From Sulfurovum sp. (GTDB lineage Bacteria; Campylobacterota; Campylobacteria; Campylobacterales; Sulfurovaceae): a stretch of DNA of 12,572 bases. Of the stretch, positions 1 to 7,846 are shown in pieces. The stretch is from assembly GCA_003978375.1 (NCBI GenBank), contig QNZW01000052.1:1-12572 (forward strand), in the 5' to 3' direction. Below the pieces are notes generated by a model, which worked only from the letters and a program-made list of their open reading frames with translations, was not told where the DNA came from and did no database searches. A program made the position numbers and the translations under genes. Numbering within the stretch: position 1 is the first letter of the stretch; every line of letters begins with the position of its first letter.

Positions 1-57
1 TCAAAACAACCAGTCACTCAAAAAATAGACAACAATAAGACAAGTTTGAAACATTAA
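1..57 (+). CDS. Possible C-terminal tail of an upstream gene (partial)
   Basis: Frame 1 is open from the first base to a TAA at 55-57 and encodes about 18 polar, lysine- and asparagine-rich residues ending in SLKH. The other two forward frames stop within the first 36 bases. No function can be read from so little sequence. A run this short can be open by chance, so this is only a plausible 3' end of a gene starting outside the window, placed about 50 bases before the DsbC-like gene. Confidence 0.35.
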   Translation, partial: SKQPVTQKIDNNKTSLKH

Positions 58-63
58 AGTGTA

Positions 64-97
64 AAATATATTATTCTTTTTAGAGAATAATATATTT
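64..97. repeat. AT-rich perfect 14-bp inverted repeat upstream of the DsbC-like gene
   Basis: The arms AAATATATTATTCT (64-77) and AGAATAATATATTT (84-97) are exact reverse complements separated by a 6-base loop. The right arm ends directly before the ribosome binding site AAGGA (98-102) of the gene starting at 109. There is no run of T after the stem and almost no G or C in it, so it is a poor intrinsic terminator. It could be an operator, a leader hairpin that affects translation, or the remnant of a 3' end of the preceding gene. The repeat is seen directly; any function is inference. Confidence 0.7.
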
Positions 98-108
98 AAG
101 GAAATCGG

Positions 109-894
109 ATGCATATAAAAGCCATAGGAATAATATCATTGTTATTGAGTACAGTATTGTCGGCAGAAATACATTACTTAAGTAAAGAAAAAATAGCCGA
201 ACTTTCAAAAAAATCAAAATTTTTATCAAAACCCTATATGAAAATTATTGAGGGTATTGATGAAAACAATACCTATTTTTTGGATCTTATTTATAGAGGT
301 AAACCTGTAAATTGTTTTATCGATAAAAAAACAGGGGTGCTTTATAAGGGAGAACGGTATGATGCTGAGGGAAAAATTTCTACTTTTATTAAATCTCCTC
401 AACGTATGGCAAAGTTTAAAAAAGCAGTAACAGATGGTGTCTCTTTCTCATATGGAAATGGTAAAAAAGATCTCTATATTTTTACCGATCCAGAGTGTCC
501 GTACTGTAGAAGATTTGAACAACAAGCCAAGGGACTTTTAGATGATTATAAGGTGCATGTGATTCTTTATCCTTTACGATTTCATAAACATGCACCTGCT
601 ATGGCAGAATGGATTTTACAAGGGACCAATGATAAAGAGAAGCATGTCCGTATGGAAAAACTAATGGTAGAGAACAATCAAGAGTACAAAGCATTTGAAA
701 GTAAAGATAAAAAACCTTTTAAATACTCAGATACAGTACAAAAAATCTTAAACAGAGGTGTGCAGGCTGTAAGATTTTTAAATGTACGAGGTACCCCTGC
801 AGTTTTTGATGAGCATTTCAATAAACTCAATTGGGGAAAATTTTTACAAGAAGAGAGACAAAAAAAGCCAAATGCCTCTTCTTCCCAAAAATAA
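109..894 (+). CDS. DsbC-like periplasmic thiol:disulfide interchange protein
   Basis: A thioredoxin-fold protein of the DsbC/DsbG type, predicted to isomerise or reduce disulfides in periplasmic proteins. The N-terminus (residues 1-19, MHIKAIGIISLLLSTVLSA) is a typical signal peptide. Residues about 20-100 correspond to the N-terminal and linker part of DsbC-like proteins, with one extra Cys in GKPVNCF. The catalytic domain carries the redox motif CPYC at Cys130-Cys133 after FTDPE, and the cis-proline loop GTPAVF at Thr229-Pro230. The length of 261 aa is normal for the family. The start is supported by AAGGA at 98-102, six bases before the ATG. The lysine-rich C-terminus follows the fold. The gene ends five bases before the convergent recO stop. 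Whether it acts as an isomerase, a reductase or a dedicated cytochrome-maturation partner cannot be told from the sequence, and no DsbD/CcdA partner is visible. Confidence 0.85.
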   Translation: MHIKAIGIISLLLSTVLSAEIHYLSKEKIAELSKKSKFLSKPYMKIIEGIDENNTYFLDLIYRGKPVNCFIDKKTGVLYKGERYDAEGKISTFIKSPQRMAKFKKAVTDGVSFSYGNGKKDLYIFTDPECPYCRRFEQQAKGLLDDYKVHVILYPLRFHKHAPAMAEWILQGTNDKEKHVRMEKLMVENNQEYKAFESKDKKPFKYSDTVQKILNRGVQAVRFLNVRGTPAVFDEHFNKLNWGKFLQEERQKKPNASSSQK

Positions 895-911
895 AAGGAC
901 TAAAATCCTTT
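887..911 (-). terminator. Weak hairpin terminator for recO
   Basis: Read on the minus strand, AAAGGA (911-906) and TCCTTT (899-894) can pair around a 6-base loop that contains the recO stop codon, and the transcript then reads TATTTTT (893-887). The stem is only six pairs and lacks GC strength. It lies in the five-base gap between the convergent recO and DsbC-like genes and may end transcription on the minus strand only. Confidence 0.4.
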
Positions 912-1517
912 CATGACTATCTCATAAAGATAGTCCACTTCATTGTCTTCTAAAAATACTGTTTTTTGATGTGTAAAAAAATCAAATATTTTTTTACTAG
1001 GTAGCGCAGGACTATAGATGCATTGAGGATGTGCAGGTTTGAAGGCTTGCATGAGAGCGATATCTTCTTCTATGCGTTGCTCACAAATAAAACAGTTTTC
1101 TTCGTCGTAGAGTCTGCCTTCATAGGTCAGTAAATGTATATAGCTTTCACACACGATGCGTTTGGGGTTTTGTTTGTGCCATTTTTTAGCAGCATTGAGT
1201 AAAAGATCATAATAAAAAGAGTCTAATGCCTCAGTATCATGCAAATGAGGTTCAAATTTTTTTATAAAATTGTGCCATATTAAGAGTCTATTTCTATCAT
1301 ACAGCCAAGGAAAACCCATATGTGAAAGCGAACGAAGCCGTGGCATAAAACGTCCATCTTCACCTTCTACTTCAAAGTCTACCAAATTTCCAAGTTGAAG
1401 TATAGAGTGTCTTGCCCCAAAAAAACGGTAATAGGTTCTTACTTCAGTGGCTGTCAAAACAGTGGCAATGGAGTCTTCATTTTTGGCTTTTTTGACACTA
1501 AGTATAAACCCTTTGAT
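900..1517 (-). CDS. recO: DNA repair protein RecO, apparent ATC start
   Basis: RecO helps RecR load RecA on SSB-coated single-stranded DNA during gap repair. The Campylobacterota form is short, about 200 aa. With the start placed at ATC (1517-1515) the protein is 205 aa and begins xKGFILSVKKAKNED, matching the first beta strand of the family's OB fold. YRFFGARHS follows at about residue 30. A CxxC pair (Cys142, Cys145, in NCFICEQ) sits in the C-terminal part, as in zinc-binding RecO proteins. The first conventional start, TTG at 1457, would remove about 20 conserved residues and has no ribosome binding site. The ATC has AAAAGGAG five bases upstream and a TATAAT further up. No ATG or GTG lies in frame between the ATC and the upstream stop at 1562-1560. 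The gene is convergent with the DsbC-like gene and divergent from gltB. The family call rests on motif and length memory, without an alignment. Confidence 0.8.
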   Translation of the reverse strand: MKGFILSVKKAKNEDSIATVLTATEVRTYYRFFGARHSILQLGNLVDFEVEGEDGRFMPRLRSLSHMGFPWLYDRNRLLIWHNFIKKFEPHLHDTEALDSFYYDLLLNAAKKWHKQNPKRIVCESYIHLLTYEGRLYDEENCFICEQRIEEDIALMQAFKPAHPQCIYSPALPSKKIFDFFTHQKTVFLEDNEVDYLYEIVMKGF

Positions 1518-1522
1518 GAGAA

Positions 1523-1530
1523 CTCCTTTT
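1523..1530 (-). promoter_or_regulatory. Strong ribosome binding site that sets the recO start
   Basis: On the minus strand AAAAGGAG (1530-1523) is followed after five bases (TTCTC) by ATC at 1517. The match and spacing are ideal, and there is no ATG, GTG or TTG at the right distance in the recO frame. This is the main reason for placing the recO start at ATC. Confidence 0.7.
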
Positions 1531-1541
1531 ATTTTTTTACT

Positions 1542-1547
1542 ATTATA
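1542..1547 (-). promoter_or_regulatory. Predicted -10 box for recO
   Basis: On the minus strand TATAAT reads 1547-1542, a perfect -10 hexamer. Transcription would begin near 1535, leaving a leader of about 18 bases that contains the AAAAGGAG ribosome binding site. No -35 hexamer is evident at the usual distance, which is common in Campylobacterota. Confidence 0.55.
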
Positions 1548-1624
1548 GTTAAAAGGATGTTAAACATCTATATACGCTCTGTTAGTGCCTGTATCGCTTA
1601 AACAAATTTTAACAATATTTTGGG

Positions 1625-1630
1625 TATAAT
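1625..1630 (+). promoter_or_regulatory. Predicted -10 box for the gltB operon
   Basis: TATAAT at 1625-1630 is preceded by an AT-rich stretch (AACAAATTTTAACAATATTTT). Transcription would start near 1637, giving a leader of about 50 bases before gltB with its ribosome binding site TAAGGT at 1675-1680. No -35 hexamer is clear. A weak stem (AAGCA 1644-1648 with TGCTT 1657-1661) lies in the leader; I attach no function to it. Confidence 0.55.
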
Positions 1631-1686
1631 CCACCCCATTTAGAAGCACTATATGATGCTTTGAGACTCTATTTTAAGGTTTAAAT

Positions 1687-4600
1687 ATGCAAGATTTATT
1701 TACTTCATTTAAGGACAATTGTGGATTTGGACTTTTAGCGTCTATAGACAATACACCTTCACATAAAAATTTGGAAGATGCCATTATTTCACTCTCTCGT
1801 ATGATACACAGAGGAGCAATCGCAGCAGATGGCAAAACTGGCGATGGTTCTGGATTACTTCTCTCTCTTCCAAAATCATTTTTTGCCAAAGTTGCTTCTG
1901 AAGACAATGTTGAACTCCCTGAAGTTTATGCTGTAGCAATGGTCTTTTCTAGCAATCCTACCGATTTTGATGTGATTAATAAAATTTGTGACAATAATGA
2001 TTTGAAAGTACTTTATACACGTACAGTACCTGTAGATACCCATGCATTAGGTGCACAAGCACTTACATCTTTGCCTACCATAAAGCAAGTTTTTGTTGCA
2101 CCTAAAAGTGCCGTAGCAACAAAGCGTTTTGAAGCACTCATTTATTTGTCTCGTAAAGAGATAGAGGCAGAACTTATGGATGACGAGACTTTTTATATCC
2201 CATCATTTTCTACATCAGTCATCTCGTATAAAGGGCTTGTTATGCCTACGCATATTAAAGAGTTTTATAAAGATTTAGCAGATGATGATTTTAAAATCTC
2301 TTTTTGTCTTTTTCATCAACGTTTTTCTACCAACACACTTCCACAATGGAAACTTGCACAACCTTTTAGAATGATAGCACATAATGGTGAGATAAACTCA
2401 ATTACAGCAAATCGCTTTGATGTGGCTGCTAAAATGGCAGCAGTGAAGTCAGATGTATTTACAGATGAAGAGATGGATAGATTGAAAAATGTCATTCAAA
2501 AAGGAATGTCTGATTCTGCAAGTCTAGACAACTTTATGGAGTTTTTGCGTGTGAACGGTATGGACTTTTTCAAAGCTGCACGTTCTTTGATACCTGCACC
2601 TTGGCATAATGCACCTACTATGGATGCAGATCTTCGGGCATTTTATGAATACGCAAGTACCTGTTTTGAGCCATGGGATGGACCAGCAGGTGTGAGTATG
2701 ACAGATGGTCGATACATAGGATGTGTACTCGATAGAAATGGACTTAGACCTGCAAAATATATTCACACCAAAGACAATAGATTGTTAATCTCTTCTGAGT
2801 ATGGTGTACTTCAAATCCCTGAAGAAGAGATTGTAGAGCGTGGTAGATTGCAATCTGGTGAAATGATAGGTATTGATTTAAAGTATGGAAAAATTTTAAA
2901 AACACATGATATTGATGAGCATTTAAAAGCGACACATCCTTATGCCAAATGGTTAAATAAAAATATGTCTTATCTTCAAGAGTTTGTGCCAAATACAAAT
3001 GTGCAATCTTGTGATACTGCTTATGGTGATATGCAAGCAAAACAACGCTACTTTAACTACACTACTGAAGTGTTAAGAGAAATTATCAAACCAATGATAG
3101 CTGAAGGAAAAGAGACTACAGGTGCTATGGGTGATGATACCCCTCTTGCAGCGTTTTCGACCCAGCAGCGTAACTTTACAGACTTTTTTAAACAGAAGTT
3201 TGCACAAGTGACAAATCCACCAATAGACCCAATCCGTGAAAAATCAGTCATGAGTCTCAATACGGGCTTTGGTGAACAACAAAATATTTTAGCAGATGGA
3301 GAAGCCCATGCAAAACGGCTTAAAACAGTCTTGCCTGTGATGTCAGCTGAGAAATTTTGTTTGCTTCAGGAGTTTGGAGAACCTAGCAATGAGAAATATG
3401 ATCCAAGCTATAAAGTAGGATTATATGATACTACCTACACAAAAGATCTTAAAAAAAGTCTAGACATATTGGTGGATAAAATCATTGTAGATGTACAAGA
3501 TAATGGTGTAAGAACGATTATCTTGGATGATAGAGCTTTGGATGAAAAAACAAAAGTGATACCTATGCTCATGGTCATAGGAAAGTTAAGTCAAAATTTA
3601 TTGGATGCAAATTTAAGACATCTTAGCAGTATTGTAGCAGTTACAGGAGAAGTATTTGATCCACATACAGCTGCAACAATGATAAGTTTTGGTGCAGCTT
3701 CTATTTTTCCTTATTTGCTTTACTATACAGTAGAAGAACTAGAAGAGGGCAATGACGAAATGAAAGCAACACTCAAGCGTTTTAGACGTGCTATGGGTGC
3801 AGGACTTATGAAAATCATGTCAAAAATGGGTATTTCGACAATTGCCTCTTATCGTAATTCTAAACTTTTTGATGTGATTGGATTAAGCGATGAAATTGTA
3901 CAAGAGTGTTTTTTAGGTACCAATGGACTCTTAAAAGGTTTGGGATATGAAGATATAAATATGCGTCTCAATACTGCACATCAACGTGCCTTTACGACAA
4001 ATTTTGAAGGGAAGAAAAATGCACTGTATAAGGGTGGATTTTACAAGTACAGACGTGGAGAAGAGTTTCATGACTTCTCTCGTCCTACGATTTCTGCTAT
4101 CCAAAAAGCAGCCCTATCAGGAAAATCAGAAGATTATGAAGAGGTGAAAAAACTGGTAAATGGACGTGACAAGAAATTTATCCGTGACTTCTATACGTTA
4201 AAAAGTGATAGAGCACCCATTAGCATTGATGAAGTAGAGCCTTTAAGTGCAATCTTTAAACGTTTTTCAACAGCTGCGATGTCTATGGGATCTATCTCGC
4301 AAGAGGCACATGAAACACTTGCTGTAGCCATGAATAGCATTGGGGCGAAGTCAAATTCAGGAGAGGGTGGAGAAGACCCGAGTCGTTATGGTACAGAAAA
4401 AAACTCTAGCATCAAACAAGTTGCTTCAGGACGTTTTGGGGTAACACCAGAATATTTAAGAAGTGCAACAGAAATACAGATAAAAGTTGCACAAGGTGCA
4501 AAACCAGGTGAAGGTGGACAACTCCCTGGAAGTAAAGTTTCTCCAATGATTGCTTCGCTTCGATTTACAAAGCCAGGTGTGACACTGATCTCTCCACCAC

Positions 4601-6108
4601 CACATCATGATATCTATTCAATCGAAGACTTGGCACAGCTTATCTTTGATATGAAGCAAATCAATCCCAATGCAAGAGTCGCTGTGAAATTGGTATCTAC
4701 TGCTGGTGTAGGAACGATTGCAGCAGGTGTGGCTAAAGCCTATGCCGATAAGATTATTATCTCTGGTGCTGATGGTGGTACGGGTGCTGCACCTATAGGA
4801 TCTATTAGATTTGCGGGTAACCCATGGGAGCTTGGACTTATAGAAGCCCACAATGCACTCAAAGCTAACAATCTTAGAGGACAAGTGACTGTTGAGACTG
4901 ATGGTGGACTCAAAACGGGACTAGATATTGTCAAAGCTGCTATCTTGGGTGCAGAAGAGTATGCTTTTGGTACGGGTGCATTAGTGCTTGTAGGGTGTAT
5001 TATGCTTAGAGTGTGCCATCTAAATACCTGTGGTGTGGGTGTAGCAACACAAGATCCACACTTGCGTAAAAGATTTACAGGTAATGTGCAAAAAGTAGTC
5101 AATTACTTTACCCTCATTGCTACAGAAGTGAGAGAAATTCTTGCCCAGCTTGGGTACAAATCACTTGAAGAGATAGTGGGTAAAAATGAGTTACTTGAAG
5201 TAATAGATGATGAATTTGCTAAAAAATTCGACTTTGAAACGTTACTTTATAAACTTGAAGGTGATAATACTTGTCAAATGCCATTTAATGAACCGTTTGA
5301 TCAAAATGAGTATGAACAAGCACTTATTGAAGAGTTGATGCCAACCATTAAAGATCCCTCAACACCTATCGTACTCAATAGAGAAATTTCTAATTTAAAC
5401 AGAAGTTTTGCAACACGTATTTCAGGTGAGATAGTTGCATTGCATGGCAATGCTGGTTTGCCTGAAGGGACTATTACACTTAATATGAAAGGTACTGCAG
5501 GACAATCACTGGGTGCATTTATGGCTAAAGGTATTTGTATTAATGTTGATGGTGCAGGGAATGACTATATAGGTAAAGGGATGAATGGTGGACAAATTGT
5601 CATTAGCTCAGCCAATGCTGGTTTTGAATATTCATTGGGTGGAAATACCTGTCTTTATGGAGCAACAGGTGGTACACTCTATGTACATGGGCAAGTAGGA
5701 GAACGTTTTGCTGTACGTAACTCAGGAGCCACAACAGTGGTAGAGGGTACAGGAGATCACCCTTGTGAATATATGACAGGTGGGGTAGCTGTGATACTGG
5801 GTGAAACAGGTGTGAACTTTGGTGCAGGTATGACGGGGGGTAAAGCATTTGTTTATGACTTAGAGGGTAACTTCTATGAAAAAGTAAACCCTGAACTTGT
5901 AGAAGCACTACGTATAGATACAGACGAGTGGGATACTGAGATGTTTGAGCTTAAAGCGTTGCTTAAAGATTATGCAGCAAAAACAGGATCCAAAAGAGCT
6001 ACACATATTTTAGAGAACTTCAGAACAGAGATTCGTAAATTTTGGATGGTAGCCCCACGTGGTATGAAACCGACTATTGTGGCAGATAAAAAAGGGAATA
6101 GATTATAA
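1687..6108 (+). CDS. gltB: Glutamate synthase large (alpha) subunit
   Basis: GltB makes two glutamates from glutamine and 2-oxoglutarate, the second step of ammonium assimilation. The 1473 residues are full length for the family. The N-terminal class II amidotransferase domain starts at Cys12 (CGFGLL), the expected nucleophile after removal of an 11-residue propeptide. The central domain follows roughly residues 430-800. The FMN-binding synthase domain begins near residue 860 (STAAMSMGSISQEAHE) and includes GADGGTGAAP near 1025. A 3Fe-4S cluster is indicated by Cys1104, Cys1110 and Cys1115 (Cx5CxxxxC). The glycine-rich GxGxG beta-helix domain covers about 1250-1430. Between GEGGEDPSRY and IKQVASGRFG there are only a few residues, so the ferredoxin loop of single-subunit Fd-dependent enzymes is absent. 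This is therefore the bacterial NAD(P)H type, which needs GltD. No gltD is in the window. It is the first gene of a likely operon. Confidence 0.97.
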   Translation: MQDLFTSFKDNCGFGLLASIDNTPSHKNLEDAIISLSRMIHRGAIAADGKTGDGSGLLLSLPKSFFAKVASEDNVELPEVYAVAMVFSSNPTDFDVINKICDNNDLKVLYTRTVPVDTHALGAQALTSLPTIKQVFVAPKSAVATKRFEALIYLSRKEIEAELMDDETFYIPSFSTSVISYKGLVMPTHIKEFYKDLADDDFKISFCLFHQRFSTNTLPQWKLAQPFRMIAHNGEINSITANRFDVAAKMAAVKSDVFTDEEMDRLKNVIQKGMSDSASLDNFMEFLRVNGMDFFKAARSLIPAPWHNAPTMDADLRAFYEYASTCFEPWDGPAGVSMTDGRYIGCVLDRNGLRPAKYIHTKDNRLLISSEYGVLQIPEEEIVERGRLQSGEMIGIDLKYGKILKTHDIDEHLKATHPYAKWLNKNMSYLQEFVPNTNVQSCDTAYGDMQAKQRYFNYTTEVLREIIKPMIAEGKETTGAMGDDTPLAAFSTQQRNFTDFFKQKFAQVTNPPIDPIREKSVMSLNTGFGEQQNILADGEAHAKRLKTVLPVMSAEKFCLLQEFGEPSNEKYDPSYKVGLYDTTYTKDLKKSLDILVDKIIVDVQDNGVRTIILDDRALDEKTKVIPMLMVIGKLSQNLLDANLRHLSSIVAVTGEVFDPHTAATMISFGAASIFPYLLYYTVEELEEGNDEMKATLKRFRRAMGAGLMKIMSKMGISTIASYRNSKLFDVIGLSDEIVQECFLGTNGLLKGLGYEDINMRLNTAHQRAFTTNFEGKKNALYKGGFYKYRRGEEFHDFSRPTISAIQKAALSGKSEDYEEVKKLVNGRDKKFIRDFYTLKSDRAPISIDEVEPLSAIFKRFSTAAMSMGSISQEAHETLAVAMNSIGAKSNSGEGGEDPSRYGTEKNSSIKQVASGRFGVTPEYLRSATEIQIKVAQGAKPGEGGQLPGSKVSPMIASLRFTKPGVTLISPPPHHDIYSIEDLAQLIFDMKQINPNARVAVKLVSTAGVGTIAAGVAKAYADKIIISGADGGTGAAPIGSIRFAGNPWELGLIEAHNALKANNLRGQVTVETDGGLKTGLDIVKAAILGAEEYAFGTGALVLVGCIMLRVCHLNTCGVGVATQDPHLRKRFTGNVQKVVNYFTLIATEVREILAQLGYKSLEEIVGKNELLEVIDDEFAKKFDFETLLYKLEGDNTCQMPFNEPFDQNEYEQALIEELMPTIKDPSTPIVLNREISNLNRSFATRISGEIVALHGNAGLPEGTITLNMKGTAGQSLGAFMAKGICINVDGAGNDYIGKGMNGGQIVISSANAGFEYSLGGNTCLYGATGGTLYVHGQVGERFAVRNSGATTVVEGTGDHPCEYMTGGVAVILGETGVNFGAGMTGGKAFVYDLEGNFYEKVNPELVEALRIDTDEWDTEMFELKALLKDYAAKTGSKRATHILENFRTEIRKFWMVAPRGMKPTIVADKKGNRL

Positions 6109-6127
6109 AGCATAAAAAGTAAATAAA

Positions 6128-6865
6128 ATGACCCCATTCATACAAGCCTGTATCAAAGCCAATGAAGAGATAGCATTGGCTATAAAAGATGGCTTTGAGG
6201 CTTCTTGGTTTGAAAAAACAGAAATAGGTGCAGGTGGCGATGTGAGTTCTAGGCTTGATTTGATGGCAGAGGCTATCTTTGTCAAGTATTTGGGCTCTTT
6301 TGGTCAGATAGAGTCTGAAGAGTCAGGTATCATTGGTGAGGGTGAAACAAAAATTATCATTGATCCCATAGATGGTTCAGCCAATGCACTTTCTCTCTTT
6401 CCTTTTTATGGGTCTTCTGTAGCTAAGGTGAATGCAGAGGGTATTTTAGACGAAGCAATCGTTTGTAACCTTGGAAACTCTGATATATTTTTTACTACCA
6501 TCGTAGATGGTGTACAACAGGGCAAGCTTTTCTCTTCGACTTTTCATGACCCACATACCGCACCTCATGCAGAAGTAGGACTCTTTGAAAAAGCCTATGC
6601 CAATCCTCATTTGGTAGCACGATTAGACAAAGAAAAACTTAAATTTAGAGCACCTGGTGCTATCGCTCTTTCTTTAGCGTATGCACGTTCGGTCAATTAT
6701 GTGCTTTTTATGGGGGAGTTTCGTATTTACGATTTTGCAGCAGGATTGGCACTTTGTGAGGGGCTTGAAGTCATTGTTGAAGAGGATTATGTTATAGTAT
6801 CAAAAGAAAAAACAATAGCAAAAAAAATTGAAACGTTAATTCATCAATGTAATATAGATAGATAG
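6128..6865 (+). CDS. Inositol monophosphatase family phosphatase
   Basis: A magnesium-dependent sugar- or nucleotide-phosphate phosphatase of the inositol monophosphatase (SuhB/CysQ) superfamily. Visible motifs are GDVSSRLD (Asp38, Asp44), SEES with the metal-ligand glutamate at 64/65, DPIDGSAN (Asp79, Asp82, Ser84) and YDFAAG near the C-terminus with Asp202, the expected last metal ligand. The length of 245 aa is slightly short for the family but no motif is missing. The usual tryptophan of the WD motif is replaced by tyrosine (IYD). The true substrate (inositol phosphate, PAP, fructose-1,6-bisphosphate or another) cannot be assigned. The start lies 19 bases after the gltB stop with only a poor ribosome binding site (AAAAAGTAAATAAA before the ATG), suggesting translation helped by gltB readthrough. 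Its stop TAG lies within the ribosome binding site of accD, so it sits firmly inside the operon. Confidence 0.88.
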   Translation: MTPFIQACIKANEEIALAIKDGFEASWFEKTEIGAGGDVSSRLDLMAEAIFVKYLGSFGQIESEESGIIGEGETKIIIDPIDGSANALSLFPFYGSSVAKVNAEGILDEAIVCNLGNSDIFFTTIVDGVQQGKLFSSTFHDPHTAPHAEVGLFEKAYANPHLVARLDKEKLKFRAPGAIALSLAYARSVNYVLFMGEFRIYDFAAGLALCEGLEVIVEEDYVIVSKEKTIAKKIETLIHQCNIDR

Positions 6866-6873
6866 GAGTAATT

Positions 6874-7818
6874 ATGTTTGAAAGTATTTTCAAAAGAGGC
6901 ACAACGACACAAGAAGAGACACGAAATCAGTGGATAAAATGTCCTAAATGTACTTCATTAATGTATTATAAAGAGGTAGAAGCACAACAAAATGTATGTC
7001 CAAAATGTAACCATCATTTTCGTATTTCTGCCAAAAAGCGTATTGAATCTCTTATAGATGAAGGTTCTTTTGTTGAATATGATATGACATTGGCTCCCGT
7101 AGATCCTTTAAAGTTTTCAGATAAAAAATCATATAAAAAACGTTTAGAAGAGGCAAAAGCCAAAACAGGAAAGACCTCTTCTGTGATGAGTGGAAGCTGT
7201 ACTATAGGTGGAGAAGCTGTAGAGATTGTTGTATTTGATTTCTCTTTCATGGGTGGTAGCCTTGGGAGTGTTGAAGGAGAAAAAATTGTACGATCGATTA
7301 CTAGAGCCATAAAGAAAGAGTGTGGATTTGTTATTGTATCTGCTTCAGGTGGTGCTAGAATGCAGGAGAGTACATACTCTCTACTTCAAATGTCCAAAAC
7401 ATCAGCAGCCTTAAATAGACTTCATCAGAAAGGACTTCCTTTTATCTCTATTTTAACTGATCCTACCATGGGGGGTGTTTCTGCTTCATTTGCAATGCTT
7501 GGTGATATTATCATGGCAGAACCAGGTGCACTTATTGGGTTTGCAGGTCAAAGAGTGATTAAACAAACTGTGGGTGTAGATTTGCCAGAAGGTTTTCAGC
7601 GTTCAGAATTTTTGCTTGAGCATGGACTGATAGATATGATAGTCAATCGCGAAGATATGCACCAAACACTTGCTGATTTGTTTAAGCTTTTTAAAAAAGA
7701 AAAAAAGTCAATGGCAACAACAGAAACAAATGAAACAAACACATTAGAAGAAAAAACAGAAGAAGAACGTGCTTTTGAAATGGGAGAATTTGAGCTTGTC
7801 CCTGAGGAAAAGCTTTAG
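6874..7818 (+). CDS. accD: Acetyl-CoA carboxylase carboxyltransferase beta subunit
   Basis: AccD pairs with AccA to transfer the carboxyl group from biotin on AccB to acetyl-CoA, making malonyl-CoA for fatty-acid synthesis in the cytoplasm. The N-terminal zinc ribbon shows Cys23, Cys26, Cys42 and Cys45 (CPKC, CPKC). The crotonase-fold domain carries GSLGSVEGEK, SGGARMQEST near residue 160 and PTMGGVSASFA, all hallmark AccD motifs. The core ends near residue 275. A tail of about 40 residues rich in Thr, Asn and Glu follows (MATTETNETN, then LEEKTEEERAFEMGEFEL), low in complexity and probably disordered. The ribosome binding site AGGAG (6864-6868) overlaps the stop of the preceding phosphatase gene and sits five bases from the ATG, so translation is probably coupled. 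accA is not in the window, as usual in bacteria with dispersed acc genes. The next gene is convergent; I see no good terminator in the 28-base gap. Confidence 0.96.
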   Translation: MFESIFKRGTTTQEETRNQWIKCPKCTSLMYYKEVEAQQNVCPKCNHHFRISAKKRIESLIDEGSFVEYDMTLAPVDPLKFSDKKSYKKRLEEAKAKTGKTSSVMSGSCTIGGEAVEIVVFDFSFMGGSLGSVEGEKIVRSITRAIKKECGFVIVSASGGARMQESTYSLLQMSKTSAALNRLHQKGLPFISILTDPTMGGVSASFAMLGDIIMAEPGALIGFAGQRVIKQTVGVDLPEGFQRSEFLLEHGLIDMIVNREDMHQTLADLFKLFKKEKKSMATTETNETNTLEEKTEEERAFEMGEFELVPEEKL

Positions 7819-7846
7819 AGATCCCTTTGGTTTTTATGATGATGGA

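Noticed and set aside
1395..1601. 68-codon plus-strand open frame overlapping the recO start
   Set aside because: It is antisense to the conserved N-terminal part of recO and its promoter, and its translation resembles no known protein.
1644..1661. Small stem (AAGCA/TGCTT) in the gltB leader as a riboswitch or attenuator
   Set aside because: Five base pairs with an 8-base loop and no alternative pairing or T run; such stems occur often by chance.
4740..5102. 120-codon minus-strand open frame inside gltB
   Set aside because: It is antisense to the conserved FMN and iron-sulfur region of gltB, has a Ser/Pro-rich composition typical of a complement frame, and shows no ribosome binding site or known motif.
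5603..5908. 101-codon minus-strand open frame inside gltB
   Set aside because: Complement of the glycine-rich GxGxG domain; its Leu/His/Tyr-rich translation is a by-product of that composition.
7819..7846. Intrinsic terminator between accD and the DUF819 gene
   Set aside because: There is a short T run (GGTTTTTATG) but no stem of more than a few pairs before it on either strand.
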